Shown: positions 9,504 through 20,502 of the stretch, in pieces
Numbering within the stretch: position 1 is the first letter of the stretch
How the letters are laid out: every line of letters begins with the position of its first letter
Assembly: GCA_964017235.1 (NCBI GenBank)
Contig: OZ024933.1
Span: 63,222,255-63,286,254 of the forward strand
Direction: 5' to 3'
Length of the DNA: 64,000 bases
Origin: Sabellastarte sp. h YS-2021
Lineage: Eukaryota > Annelida > Polychaeta > Sabellida > Sabellidae
The notes under the pieces: model-generated
Database searches by the model: none
The model's input: the letters and a program-made list of their open reading frames with translations, nothing else
Told to the model about the DNA's origin: nothing
Translations under genes and position numbers: made by a program

Positions 9504-11018
9504 ATGGCTGTGTATCTTGTTGTTACTGCATTGACATTGTTACCTATTATATATTATGCATTAAAGGCAGTGATATGGTTGTTACAAGTGCGAAAAATAA
9601 GGAAGGCCATTAAAGTTTTTGTTTTGACAAAGCCGCACTGGTTTTATGGACATCTGAAAGAACATCCAGGACCAAACGAGGCAGGAATGATGAAGACACT
9701 AGAGTGGACTGAGAGAGCATTTGATGGATGTTTCACTGTGCTCTATCCTCTGAGACCAACCCTAGTTTTTTGTCACCCAGATACTGTGAAAATGATTCTG
9801 AAGACCACTGAGCCTAAAGGAATGCTCCCTGCTTTAGGATGGTCATACTGGATCTTGTACCACTGGATTGGTAATGGGTTACTGACAAGTAATGGTAAAG
9901 TATGGTCTAGAAACAGGCGTCTCCTCACCCCAGGTTTCCATTTTGATATCTTGAAACCATACACTAAAATATTCAATGAATGTGTGGAGAAGTTGATGGA
10001 CAAACTGGAGCAACAATCATCCAATGGTGAAAGTGTAGAAATCCATGAGCCAGTTAGCTTGAGTACATTAAATGCTGTGTTAAAATGTAGCTTTAGTTCC
10101 ACAGAGGATGTTCAGACCCTTGGAAATCACTCTCCATATGTGAACTGTATTCAAAATTTAACGCACTGTGTTTTCCAACGTTTGTTTAAGCCATTGCACT
10201 ACTTTGATCACCTTTACTTCTTGACAAAGGATGGCCGAGAGTTTTGGAAACATTGCAAGTTCTCCCACTCCATTACAAACGCATGTATTAACAAGCGAAG
10301 GAAGACCATTGGAGAAGGCAGAGTATCAGCGAAACGACTCACTGATTTTCTGGATATTCTTCTTCTTGCAAGGGATGAGGATGGAAAAGGCCTCACACAA
10401 AAAGAAATACAGGATGAAGTGGAAACCTTCATGTTTGAAGGCCATGATACAACGGCCAGTGGAATAGCTTTTTGTCTCTATAACCTTGCAAGATATCCTA
10501 AATACCAGACAAAGGCCAGACAGGAAGTTGATGAGATTATGCAAACTAAGGACACCATAGAATGGGATGACCTTAGTGATCTCAACTACCTCGCCATGTG
10601 CTTGAAAGAGTCACTGCGCCTTAATCCTCCTGTCGTACTTGTGCAGCGCGAACTGACCAAACCCTTACTTGTGGCAGGACAGAGGATAGAAGTTGGAACT
10701 CCAATTGAAATCAATTTTTGGGCTCTACATCACAACACTCGTGTTTGGGGGGAGGATCACATGACCTATGACCCAGATCGTTTCTTACCAGACAGAGCAG
10801 CTGACATGGACAACTACGCCTTTCTTCCATTCTCCGCAGGACCAAGGAATTGCATTGGCCAAACCTTTGCCATGAGTGAGATGAAAGTGTGTGTTGCAAG
10901 AATCCTACACCAGTTTGAAATGTGGGTAGATGGGAGTCATCACGTTGAAATGTTACCAGAATTGGTAAATAGGCCCAAAGATGGAATAAAACTTTTCTTC
11001 AAGAAAAGAAAGATTTAA
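9504..11018 (+). CDS. Cytochrome P450, CYP4 family (CYP4F-like), intronless
   Basis: A 504-residue monooxygenase of normal CYP4 length, open from ATG 9504 to TAA with no introns. Residues 1-25 are hydrophobic (endoplasmic-reticulum anchor), followed by HWFYGHLKEHPGP, typical of CYP4F-like enzymes. The I-helix reads ETFMFEGHDTTASG; Glu305 sits where CYP4 enzymes attach heme covalently and Thr316/Thr317 lie in the oxygen-activation site. The K-helix ExxR is Glu369-Arg372 (ESLR). The heme loop is FSAGPRNCIG with thiolate Cys450 (codon at 10851). CYP4 enzymes hydroxylate fatty acids and eicosanoids near the omega end with NADPH-P450 reductase; this substrate is inferred from the family. All key residues are present, so the gene looks functional. 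The lack of introns could be ancestral or reflect retroposition; no poly(A) tail was seen. Confidence 0.93.
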   Translation: MAVYLVVTALTLLPIIYYALKAVIWLLQVRKIRKAIKVFVLTKPHWFYGHLKEHPGPNEAGMMKTLEWTERAFDGCFTVLYPLRPTLVFCHPDTVKMILKTTEPKGMLPALGWSYWILYHWIGNGLLTSNGKVWSRNRRLLTPGFHFDILKPYTKIFNECVEKLMDKLEQQSSNGESVEIHEPVSLSTLNAVLKCSFSSTEDVQTLGNHSPYVNCIQNLTHCVFQRLFKPLHYFDHLYFLTKDGREFWKHCKFSHSITNACINKRRKTIGEGRVSAKRLTDFLDILLLARDEDGKGLTQKEIQDEVETFMFEGHDTTASGIAFCLYNLARYPKYQTKARQEVDEIMQTKDTIEWDDLSDLNYLAMCLKESLRLNPPVVLVQRELTKPLLVAGQRIEVGTPIEINFWALHHNTRVWGEDHMTYDPDRFLPDRAADMDNYAFLPFSAGPRNCIGQTFAMSEMKVCVARILHQFEMWVDGSHHVEMLPELVNRPKDGIKLFFKKRKI

Positions 11019-11226
11019 CTTCACTAAAATTTTGGATGTCCTTTGGTAATTCTTTGCTGGTTTATTTTGTACTCTTTCATATGATGACTGATACATGGCA
11101 TTCAGTGTCACTAAATTCCTTTCCTGGTCATAACAGTCACAAATATTTCAGTTTTGGAATAACATCACAGGATAATAAAAACTATATCTGCTTGTAGGGT
11201 TGCACTCTCAATTCATGGAGTATTCA

Positions 11227-11232
11227 AATAAA
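11227..11232 (+). promoter_or_regulatory. Candidate poly(A) signal of the P450
   Basis: AATAAA lies about 210 bp downstream of the P450 stop. A weaker AATAAA-like word (gataataaaa) occurs near 11170. The assignment rests on spacing only. Confidence 0.45.
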
Positions 11233-11929
11233 TTCATATTCTTGTCTCACATTAATGAGAAGTCTGAGTAGCTTAAATCCGTCATCACATTAAACCATCA
11301 ATTTTAAAGGAGATTTGTGTGACCACTATTAATAGAGTGAACTCTCAATTTCCTCACCATTTTGTTTGGACAAAATCTGCTCATATTTCGAACTGTTGCA
11401 ACAGGTTATGGCACACATATGGTACATATGGTAAATTTCAAATATTTGAGGTATTCCATCAGACACGTTTGAGAAATTATAAGATCAAAAATAGCATCAG
11501 AGATGCCCGTACCCCAGAGCCTGGGGAAATATTTTTCAACACCATGAGATATAGAAGTAGTGTAACAGTACAAAGTTCAAGATACTTTCAGAGCAGTGTA
11601 AGTTATATTAAGGTCCAAATAATGCTTAAGTAGAGAAAATAATATCAAAGAAAAGAAATGTATATAAAGATGAAGTATTAAAACAAGACAATTCAATAAT
11701 AAAATGACAGCATTTATCAGCAAACCAAAAATGGCCGAATTATGGTTTGGAGGTTTAGAATATTACCCATGCATACAGAAGTGGCAATACATTCAATGTA
11801 TGCTTATGTGTGGTGTTGGAGAAAAGCCTGTGGCTCACTTGATGAAATTCCATCTGTTACAATGGGAACTTGCAAAGGAAATTCTTAATTAATTCTAATA
11901 TGACTTTAACAGTGCTTAATCTGCATCAA
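11233..11929. other. Non-coding stretch downstream of the P450
   Basis: The region is AT-rich with several short open frames (for example 11319-11633) that show no recognisable domain or codon signal. No mobile element end was identified. The 146-bp array begins at its right edge. Confidence 0.5.
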
Positions 11930-12830
11930 CAGACAGACCCAAAGGTGCAACAAGATTTTAAAGGTCAATACAGCAAGGTCAAAGGTCAATCAGTGTTACA
12001 CCATGATGTGGCACACCTAAAACCCTCAACCAATGTCCCTACCAAGTATAAAATTCCTACACCTTACAGTCTCTGAGATATAACCTGGACAAGATTTTAT
12101 AGGTCAAGGTCGCTACAGCAAGGTCAAAGCTCAAATCAAGGTCACATGACGTAGCACACCTACACCCCCTAACCAATGTCCCTAACAAGTATCAACTTCC
12201 TACACCTTACAGTTGCTGAGATATAGCTCGGACAAGGTTTTATAGGTCAAGGTCACTACGGCAAGGTCAAAGGTCAAATCAAGGTCAGACCATGATGTTG
12301 CACACCTACAACTCCTAACCAATGTTCCTACCAAGTATCAACTTCCTACATCTTACGGTTTCTGAGATATAGCCCGGACAAGATTTTATAGGTCAAGGTC
12401 ACTAAAGCAAGGTCAAAGGTCAAATCAAGGTCAGACCATGACGTTGCACACCTACAACTCCTAACCAATGTTCCTACCAAGTATCAACTTCCTACATCTT
12501 ACGGTTTCTGAGATATAGCCCGGACAAGATTTTATAGGTCAAGGTCACTAAAGCAAGGTCAAAGGTCAAATCAAGGTCAGACCATGACGTTGCACACCTA
12601 CACCCCCTAACCAATGTCCCTACCAAATATCAACTTCCCACACCTTACGGTTTCCGAGATATAGCCCGGACAAGATTTTAAAGGTCAAGGTCACTACGGC
12701 AAGGTCAAAGGTCAAATCAAGGTCAGACCATGATGTTGCACACCTACACCCCCCCAACCAATGTCCCTGCCAAGTATGAACTTCCTACACCTTACAGTTT
12801 CTGAGATACAGCCCGGACAAACTATTTCCC
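11930..12830 (+). repeat. 146-bp tandem array (family W), about six copies
   Basis: The word aggtcaaggtc or its variant recurs at 11962, 12101, 12244, 12390, 12536 and 12682, giving spacings of 139, 143, 146, 146 and 146. The central copies are nearly identical, so the array was homogenised recently. Each unit carries the words aaggtcaaaggtca and tcaaggtcag, ctaaccaatgt, and a ctgagatatagcccggacaa tract. The array ends at a GC-rich stretch and a strong hairpin (12871-12901). Confidence 0.9.
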
Positions 12831-12870
12831 GCCGGCCGCCCACCCGCCCAAACACCATGGGTGAAAACAA

Positions 12871-12901
12871 TACCCCGACAGCCCTTAAGGGCTGTGGGGT
12901 A
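12871..12901. repeat. Hairpin at the end of the 146-bp array
   Basis: A near-perfect palindrome centred on ACAGCCCTTAAGGGCTGT, extended by TACCCC and GGGGTA arms with one unpaired base, directly follows a GC-rich segment (cccgccggccgcccacccgc). Short GC-rich terminal hairpins are known at the 3' ends of Helitron and Helentron elements; here this is only an analogy. Confidence 0.75.
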
Positions 12902-12947
12902 AAAAACTGATTGCTGGGAGCAATGAAAGACAGAATACAAGAGGAGA

Positions 12948-13209
12948 GTGCCCGTGAACGGGCACTGTGTCAGCTGACTGAGTGTTTTTGATTTGTGAAG
13001 GTAATAATGAGAGGAAGGCATAATTATCAGAGAAAGTGCTGTACAGAAGTACAGTAAATGGTAATTGAACAGCATGTTCAAAAGAAATTCTGAAGCTGAC
13101 GGAAGAAAAGGACAAAAAAGTTGTGCCCTGCAAATGGTATTATGAAGGAAAGTAACAAGGTAACTGTTTAAGTGTAAAAAGTAGGTTAAAACATATTTCA
13201 AGAAATACT
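12948..13209 (+). repeat. Head of satellite-bearing element Z, copy 1
   Basis: Begins with the palindrome GTGCCCGTGAACGGGCAC (12948-12965), followed by tgtcagctgac and, about 110 bp on, gaagaaaaggac and caaatggtatt. The same series recurs at 22485-22600. It runs into the first lines of the 155-bp satellite (gtaggttaaaacatattt...actgcaaatgca) before the 147-bp array interrupts it. Confidence 0.7.
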
Positions 13210-14100
13210 GCAAATGCAGTATCCTCGTACGACCTTGAAGAAAGGGTCCAAGGTCAAATCCAACCACACAAAAACATTCCCAGCCCATGATTTCCTATAG
13301 GTTGGTTTACCATCCCAAACCTCTAGGACCAATAATAAGCGAGTTATAAGCACTTTTAAGTTTGGCTGTCCTTATTTGACCTTGAAGGAGGGGTCCAAAG
13401 GTCAAATCTGACCACACCAAAAGATTCCCAGCCCATGGTTTCCTATAGGATGGTTTACCATCCCAAACCTCTAGAACCAATAATAAGCGAGTTATAGGCA
13501 CTTTTAAGTTTCGCTATCTTTGTTTGACCTTGAAGGAGGGGTCCAAGGTCAAATCCGACCACACCAAATGATTCCCAGCCCATGATTTCCTGAAGGTTGG
13601 TTTACCATCCCAAACCTGTAGGACCAATAATAAGCGAGTTATAAGCAATTTTAAGTTTGGCTATCCTCGTCTGACCTTGAAGGAGGGGTCCAAGGTCAAA
13701 TCTGACCACACCAAAAGAATCCCAGCCCATGATTTCCTATATGTTGGTTTACCATCCCAAACCTCTAAGACCAATAATAAGCGAGTTATAAGCACTTTTA
13801 AGTTTGGCTATCCTTGTTTGACCTTGAAAAAGGGGTCCAAGGTCAAATCGGACCACATCAACAGATTCCCAGCCCATGATTTCTTATATGTTTGTTTACC
13901 ATCCCAAACCTCTAGGACCAATAATAAGCGAGTTATAAGCACTTTTAAGTTTGGCTATCCTCGTTTGACCTTGAAGGAGTGGTCAAAGGTCAAATCTGAC
14001 CACACCAAAAGATTCCCAGCCCATGACTTCCTACAGGTTGGTTTACCATCCCAAACCTCTAGGACCAATAATAAGGGAGATATAAGCACTTTTCATGACT
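13210..14100 (+). repeat. 147-bp tandem array, six copies
   Basis: The word gaccttgaa recurs at 13231, 13378, 13526, 13673, 13820 and 13967, with spacings of 147, 148, 147, 147 and 147. Each unit contains ccaaggtcaaat, a ttcccagcccatga tract, accatcccaaacct and gcgagttataagc. The period divides by three, so an artefactual open frame runs through the right half. The array appears inserted into the first unit of the 155-bp satellite of element Z. Confidence 0.9.
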
Positions 14101-14425
14101 GACAAAGAAACAACTGTGGCGGCCATCTTGGTTTTCAAAATGAGGCCAAAAATATTCCCAGTCAAGATTTTATAATGCGGAACATATTCTGCGAATTTGA
14201 GATCTCTACCTATAATACCCTTTGCTCTAGAGGGCCAACAAAAGTCCTTGTTTAAAGTCGAATAAACATCCCTGGCGGCCATCTTGTTTTTCAAAATGAG
14301 GCCAAAAATATTCCCAGGCAACATTTTATGGTTATTAATATATCCTGCAAACTTGAGAAGGCTAGCTATAATATTTTTTTCATTAGAGTGGTAATGGTGA
14401 AATCTCTCTACACACTGCGGCTATC
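14100..14425 (+). repeat. Two-copy repeat of about 157 bp
   Basis: The words ggcggccatcttg and tttcaaaatgaggccaaaaatattccca occur at about 14117-14160 and again at about 14274-14320. The unit is followed by a degenerate stretch that rejoins the 155-bp satellite near 14430. Nothing coding is seen. Confidence 0.7.
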
Positions 14426-14429
14426 CAGT

Positions 14430-15788
14430 GGATACAATGATTTACTCAATAGTGAGAACCTGAAAGTAGCTATTGCTCAGCTATGCCATGACATAGAGGT
14501 CTGCAATTTCACTATGTTATAACTGACCAAAAATTATGTGAATAACATATTTAAACAAAATTCTCTAAATATAATAGTTTTCAAGTTACAACTGATTTAT
14601 TCAACAGTGATAACCTCAAAGTAGCTATTACTCAGCTATGCAATGAGCTACAAGTCTGAATCTTTACTATATTATAGCTGACCCAAAAGTAAGTGAACAA
14701 CATATTTAAGCAAAATACTGTAAATGCAATAGTTTTCAAGTTACAACTGATTTACTCAATAGTGAGAACCTGAAAATAGCTATTGCTCAGCTAAGCCATG
14801 AGCCATAGGTCTGTAATTTCACTATGTTATAGCTGACCCAAAAGTAGGTGAACAACATATTTTAACAAAATACTCCAAATGCAATATTTTTCAAGTTACA
14901 ACTGATTTACTCAACAATCAGTACCTGAAAATAGCTATTGCTCAGTTGTGCAATGAGCTACAGGTCTGTAATTTCACTATGTTATAGCTGACCCAAAAGT
15001 AGCTGAATAACGTATTTATGCAAATTTCTGTACATGCAATAGTTTTCAAGTTATAAGTGATTTACTCAACAGTGATAACCTCAAAGTAGCTATTACTCAG
15101 CTATGCCATGAGCTACAGGTCTGAATTTTTACTATGTTATAGCTGACCCAAAAGTAGGTGAACAACATATTTAAGCAAAATACTGTAAATGCAATAGTTT
15201 TCAAGTTACAACTGATTTACTCAATAGTAAGAACCTGAAAATAGCTATTGCTCAGCTATGCCATGAGCTATAGGTCTGTAATTTCACTATGTTATAGCTG
15301 ACCCAAAAGTAGGTGAACAACATATTTTAACAAAATACTCCAAATGCAATATTTTTCAAGTGACAACTGATTTACTCAACATACAGTACCTGAAAATAGC
15401 TATTGCTCAGTTGTGCCAATTGAGCTACAGGTCTGTAATTTCACTATGTTATAGCTGACCCAAAAGTAGCTGAATAACATATTTACACAAATTTCTGTAA
15501 ACGCAATAGTTTTCAAGTTATAAGTGATTTACTCAACCGTGATAACATAAAAGTAGCTATTACTCAGCTATGCCATGAGCTACAGGTCTGAAATTTTACT
15601 ATGTTATAGCTGACCCCAAACTAGGTGAATAACATATTGAAACAAAATACTCTAAATGCAATAGTTTTCAAGTTATAAGTGATTTACTCAACAGTGATAA
15701 CCTAAAAGTGGCTATTTACTCAGCTATGCCATGGGCTACAGGTCTGAAATTTTACTATGTTATAGCTGACCCAAAGTAGCTGAATAAC
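14430..15788 (+). repeat. 155-bp satellite array (element Z body), about nine copies
   Basis: The word tcaagtta or tcaagtga recurs at 14581, 14736, 14891, 15046, 15201, 15356, 15513 and 15668; six of the seven spacings are 155 and one is 157. Each unit has a ctgacccaaaagtaggtgaa motif, aacatattt, atactgtaaatgcaatag, tgatttactcaacagtga and tagctattgctcagc. The same unit occurs at 20507-20720, 22600-23320, 30480-30827 and 33947-34330, and in reverse orientation near 21300-21500. Confidence 0.93.
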
Positions 15789-16984
15789 ATATTGTCACGG
15801 ATCGGGAGTTGACAGTTCTTCCCGTGAAACTAATCAAAACAAACGATGTTTACGTTTCGTTTCCGGTGCAGTGTAGGCGGGGCAGTGTACAAATCCGAAG
15901 TTTTATCGTCGTGGAATTGTACTTTTCTGGTATAATTTGAACTATTTTAATGATTTTATACTGTTTTTCTATGATTTTTACCTAGTTTTATCGCAAAACT
16001 GGCCATCTTTGATGTAGTTTATAACGACGATTTTGGGAGTATTTTTCGTCCGCAAGTTTACGTTCCGAAACCGAAAGTGGAGGAATTTTATTTCTAAAAG
16101 ACTTAAAATGTTAGTTATGCATATATTACAATATTTTAAAGTATAAATGTCATTTACTCTGCAAATATTCAACATATTTGTCACTTTTATGGAGTAAGAA
16201 GCGGTATTCAGCAGTATTCTAATTTAGAATATTTGAATCTTCATCTTCGCGGACGAATACTGCAGTGAGTTGGTAAGTGGCTGAGCCAATAAATAAGCTT
16301 GGTCTGCATATAATTGGCGGACTTCCCTATGAGAGGCCTATATGTCAGACGATAATTAGCATAATTGTACAACTCTGTTTACAAACATCACATCACATGG
16401 TTCATTGTTTGACTGGAAAGTGAGTATTTGCAGTCATTTTCTAAGTGAATTGAATAATATTATTGTTATTTCTTTTTGGCTGAGGTTGGAAATTTATTTA
16501 GTGATTCATAAATAATAACATGAAAGTTCACTGTAGTTGTCTGACCAAAAATTGTCCTTTAAATGAAGTCCACATGATTTAATGAAGTTTGCTTATGATT
16601 AATGATTTATAGCGACTGGACAAGATTGTTCAGAATTAAATCTCTCAATCTTACAGTTTTTGGATAATTTTGACTGGGTTTATTGATAATCTTTATATCT
16701 TGATGCTTGATCTGATCTTCAAACAGCCTGACCTGATTAGGCATTTTATAACTGTATGTAAACTAGAAATAGGATGCCCTGTTGATAGTAGCTGCGACAT
16801 ATGAATAGAAACAGGATAGCACAGAAGAACACACATTATCATGTGTAATGTCCACCCCATGAACCTTTTGGCAAAATTGTACAGTAGTGTTACAATACCC
16901 TGTTTCATTTGTAAAATATATCAATGATGCTTAAATATTTATTAGTGTACATGTAAATTATTTCAGCTTCATGCCTTTTTGCAT

Positions 16985-18370
16985 TGGTTGCGTCGAAAAT
17001 TTTGACGAAATCACTCTATCTTGCACGGTTAAGAAGATAGAAGCAAATTTCTGTTTTTCTATTTTTGGCAAAAATTTGAAAATTCAAAATGGCCGCCACT
17101 TTTGGGAAAAGGAAATTTTTTTTGAAAATTGCCAAGAGTACATTTCTTAGATACCCTATGGGTTGAAAATTTCAACAAAATAACTCTATTTTGCACGCTT
17201 AAGGCCAATTTGTGTTTTTCCATTTTGGGCAAAAATTCGAAAATTCAAAATGGCCGCCATATGTGGGGAGGGGAAAATTTTTTGAAAATTGCCAAGAGTA
17301 CATTTCTTTGATACCCTGTGGGTCGCTCTATCTCGCACGGTTAAGGAGATAGAAGCAATTTTGTGTTTTGCCATTTTGGGGAAAAATTCGAAAATTCAAA
17401 ATGGTCGCCATTTTTGGGGAGGGGAAATTTTTTGAAAATTGCTAAGAGTGCATTTCTGAGATAACCTCTGGCTCGAAAATTTCGACGAAATTGCTCTATC
17501 TCGCACGGTTAAGGAGATAGAAGAAAATTTGTGTTACAGTACATTCCTTAGATACCCTGTGGGTTGAAAATTTTGGGGAGGGGAAATTTTTTTTTAAATT
17601 GCCAAGAGTACAATGGTGAGATACCCTGTGGGTCGAAAATTTTGACGAAATCGCTCTATCTCGCACGGTTAAGGAGATAGAAGCAAATTTCTGTTTTGCC
17701 ATTTTTGGCAAAAATTCGAAAATTCAAAATGGCCGCCATTTTTGGGGAGGGGAAAATTTTTTGAAAATTGCCAAGAGTACATTCCTTACATACCCTGTGG
17801 GTCGAAAATTTCGACAAAATCACTCTATCTCGCACGGTTAAGGAGATAGAAGCAAATTTGTGTTTTGCCATTTTTTGGCAAAAATTCGAAAATTCAAAAT
17901 GGCCGCCACTTTTGGGGAGGGGAAAATTTTTTGAAAATTGAAAAGATTACATTCCTTAGATACCCTGTGGGTCGAATATTTCGACGAAATCGCTCTATCT
18001 CGCACGGTTAAGGAGATAGAAGCAAATTTCTGTTTTGCCATTTTTGGCAAAAATTCGAAAATTCAAAATGGCCGCCATTTTTGGGGAGGGGAAAATTTTT
18101 TGAAAATTGAATAGATTACATTCCTTAGATACCCTATCGGTCAAAAATTTCGACGAAATCGCTCTATCTCGCACGGTTAAGGAGATAGAAGCAAATTTGT
18201 GTTTTGCCATTTTTGGCAAAAATTTGAAAATTCAAAATAGCCGCCATTGTTGGGGAGGGGAAAATTTTTGGAAAATTGCAAAGAGTACATTCCTTAGATA
18301 CCCTGTGGGTCGAAAATTTCGACAAAATCGCTCTATCTCGCACGGTTTAGGAGATATGAGCACATTTGCC
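16985..18370 (+). repeat. About 170-bp tandem array with a YY1-like word (in X1)
   Basis: About eight units, some shortened. The core atggccgccat lies at 17250, 17729, 17899 and 18068, among other places; neighbouring complete units are 169-170 bp apart. Each unit holds gacgaaatcgctctatctcg, gcacggttaaggagatagaa, ttcaaaatggccgccatttt and ggggaggggaaaatttt. The word GCCGCCATTTT matches the YY1 consensus read on the other strand. Confidence 0.88.
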
Positions 18371-18730
18371 TTTTTCAGTATTCAAAATAGCCAATTATTA
18401 TTTAATTAATTACTCACTCATCTATGAAGCAATCCCCCCAAAAGCAATCCCATACAAGCTATTAACCCAATGAACCTCCATACCAAATTTCAGAAAGCTA
18501 GGCTTAATAGCATTCCTTAAAATGTCTGGAAACGAAAGAGATACTCAAAAGTAGCAAAGTAGCTATTACTCAGTTAGCTATAGAGCTATCATCACCAAAA
18601 GCAATCCCATACAAGCTATTAACCCAATAAACCTGCATGCCAAATTTGGTAAAGATAGGATAAGAACTGTTGCCTAAAATGTCTGGAAACCAAGAGGGAC
18701 GACGGACGCCGGAAAAAGCAAAAATAATAT

Positions 18731-18753
18731 GTCCACCCCCCAGTGGGGTGGAC
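18731..18753. repeat. Terminal hairpin of element X1
   Basis: GTCCACCCC and GGGGTGGAC face each other across a short loop, just before the right end (ataata). The same hairpin closes X2 at 37951-37974. Confidence 0.8.
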
Positions 18754-18839
18754 ATAATAATTTATTTGGCTGATTTGTTAGGCCATTTTTGTGTGTATGT
18801 GCTTAGAATCTTATACTTGGTGTGCTCATATATTTATAG

Positions 18840-19640
18840 TGTGCACATATATAATTATAGCGTGCACTCATTGATCTTAGTGTGCAGATTTGGTGTGCAC
18901 ATTTGTTTATATTGATCTTAGTGTGCAGATTTGGTGTGCACATTTGTTTATACTGAGCTTAGTGTGCAGACTTGGTGTGCACATGTATTTTAGCTTGTTG
19001 ACTTGGTGTGCACATGTATTTTAGCTTGTTGACTTGGTGTGCACATGTATTTTAGCTTGTTGACTTGGTGTGCACATGTATTTTAGCTTATTGAGTTGGT
19101 AAGCACATGTATTTTAGCTTGTTGACTTGGTGTGCACATGTATTTTAGCTTGTTGACTTGGTGTGCACATGTATTTTAGCTTATTGAGTTGGTGTGCACA
19201 TGTATTTTAGCTTATTGAGTTGGTAAGCACATGTATTTTAGCTTGTTGACTTGGTGTGCACATGTATTTTAGCTTATTGAGTTGGTAAGCACATGTATTT
19301 TAGCTTGTTGACTTGGTGTGCACATGTATTTTAACTTATTGACTTGGTGTGCACATGTATTTTAGCTTGTTGACTTGGTGTGCACATTTATTTTAGCTTG
19401 TAGGCTTGGTATGCACATTGATTTTAGGTTATTGACTTGGTGTGCACATGTATTTTAGCTTGTTGACTTGGTGTGCACATTTATTTTAGCTTGTAGACTT
19501 AGTGTGCACATTTATTTTAGCTTGTAGACTTGGTGTGCACATTGATTTTAGCTTGTAGACTTGGTGTGCACATTGATTTTAGCTTGTAGACTTGGTGTAC
19601 GCATTTATTTGTAGTTTGCAGGTTTATTGATATCAGTTTG
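18840..19640 (+). repeat. 31-bp minisatellite
   Basis: More than twenty copies of a 31-bp unit containing ttggtgtgcacatgtatttt and agcttgttgac. The word cttggtgtg is spaced exactly 31 at 18971 and 19002. Edge copies are more divergent. The array lies inside the 15793-20502 insertion, to the right of X1. Confidence 0.92.
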
Positions 19641-20502
19641 TAGACTTGATACTATGGCTTTGTTATTTTACAATGTAAATATAACTTCAGTGCTTGACAT
19701 TTATCTGTATACATTGGTTTACTTTTTATGAATTATTAGTACTAGATAGTTATGTTTTCAGGTCTTAATGTCTTGTTGAATAAAATGTTCAAGTTGGTTA
19801 TTTTAATATCTTAGTTAATGGTTTATATTATTGCTCAGGAGGATCTCACTGATTTGGCATTGGGTGTTCACTGGATATTTTTGATGACATTGAATTTTGT
19901 ATTTTTGTGATCTTGAGCATTTGAGCTTGAACTTGGACTCTGATATTTTGATTGTGACATGATTTATGCTTTGTGGGTACTGTCGATGGACACTGATGTT
20001 TGTACTGCTGTGGTGATATTTATTTATATATGAATGAATGGCGTGATGTTATTACGCTAATATGAAACTTCAGTAATTTAAGTTTAATATATGCACGAGA
20101 TACCCGTGGTGATAATTGAAGTTTCTGATTGATTTACCACTGATTTATGTGAATTAGTGTCTGATAGGTCATATAGACCTTAGCTCTATTAGAGTGACTG
20201 TGACAGTAAATCTGTAAATGTATTATCTGTTGAACAAAGGTCAAACTTGTGGGAGATATTATCACAAATACAGTTTTGGCATAATCTGCTAAGAAACTAC
20301 CAAAGGAACAGAACTGTGAGCAGTCGGAAAACCAGGATCAGTAGGGCTTAGGAGTTTAAATCACATATTTCCTAGTAGTCTGAGTTGGGGTAGGCGTAAG
20401 GAAATCTAGCGATTGAAATAGTCACGGGTGAAAGAGCACCTGTGGCTACGGTAGTCCCCATAAGAGGGGCGGGGCTTGTGACGGGACACCTTGCCCGTTA
20501 CA
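19641..20502. other. Unique right part of the 4.7-kb insertion
   Basis: No coding region is recognised. The last 100 bp are GC-richer (ggggcggggcttgtgacggg). An AATAAA word lies near 19780. If the insertion is a solo LTR, this would be its 3' part, but that is inference. Confidence 0.4.

Larger units (their letters stand above)
16761..18759 (+). mobile_element. Array-filled element X, copy 1 (2.0 kb)
   Basis: Matches 34969-37980 from the start aactagaaatagga to the end gtggacataata. Order: a unique head (16761-16980), a roughly 170-bp tandem array (16985-18370), a unique tail (18371-18720) and a terminal hairpin (18731-18753). It lies wholly inside the 15793-20502 insertion. No coding sequence is present; short open frames in it are by-products of the array. 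Confidence 0.8.
15793..20502. mobile_element. 4.7-kb insertion in the 155-bp satellite, TGT...ACA ends, 4-bp target duplication
   Basis: The satellite is interrupted after aacatat and resumes at atatttatacgaaatt. Removing 15793-20502 plus one copy of ATAT (15789-15792 or 20503-20506) restores the satellite consensus. The ends read TGTCACGG... and ...CCGTTACA, so both start TGT-ACGG when read inward. It carries element X1 and a 31-bp minisatellite and has no recognised coding region. A TG...CA end with a 4-bp duplication fits either a long solo LTR or a non-autonomous DNA transposon with TGT ends (Ginger-type); the sequence does not decide between them. Confidence 0.8.

Noticed and set aside
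11319..11633. 104-codon open frame downstream of the P450
   Set aside because: No recognisable domain, AT-rich composition of non-coding type, no clear gene signals.
12785..13288. 167-codon minus-strand open frame
   Set aside because: It spans the end of one array, a hairpin and the head of another element; no domain and no homologous frame in the second Z copy.
13677..14102. 141-codon open frame
   Set aside because: It exists because the 147-bp tandem unit is divisible by three; the protein is the array translated.
17186..18219. Series of similar 60-75-codon frames on the minus strand
   Set aside because: Translations of the 170-bp array. The same happens at 35500-37500 and 32700-33400.
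18840..19640. CRISPR-like regular repeats
   Set aside because: The 31-bp units are contiguous with no unique spacers, and the context is a eukaryotic genome.
15793..20502. Intact LTR retrotransposon
   Set aside because: No second LTR copy, primer-binding site or gag-pol coding is visible; only a solo LTR or a non-autonomous element remains possible.
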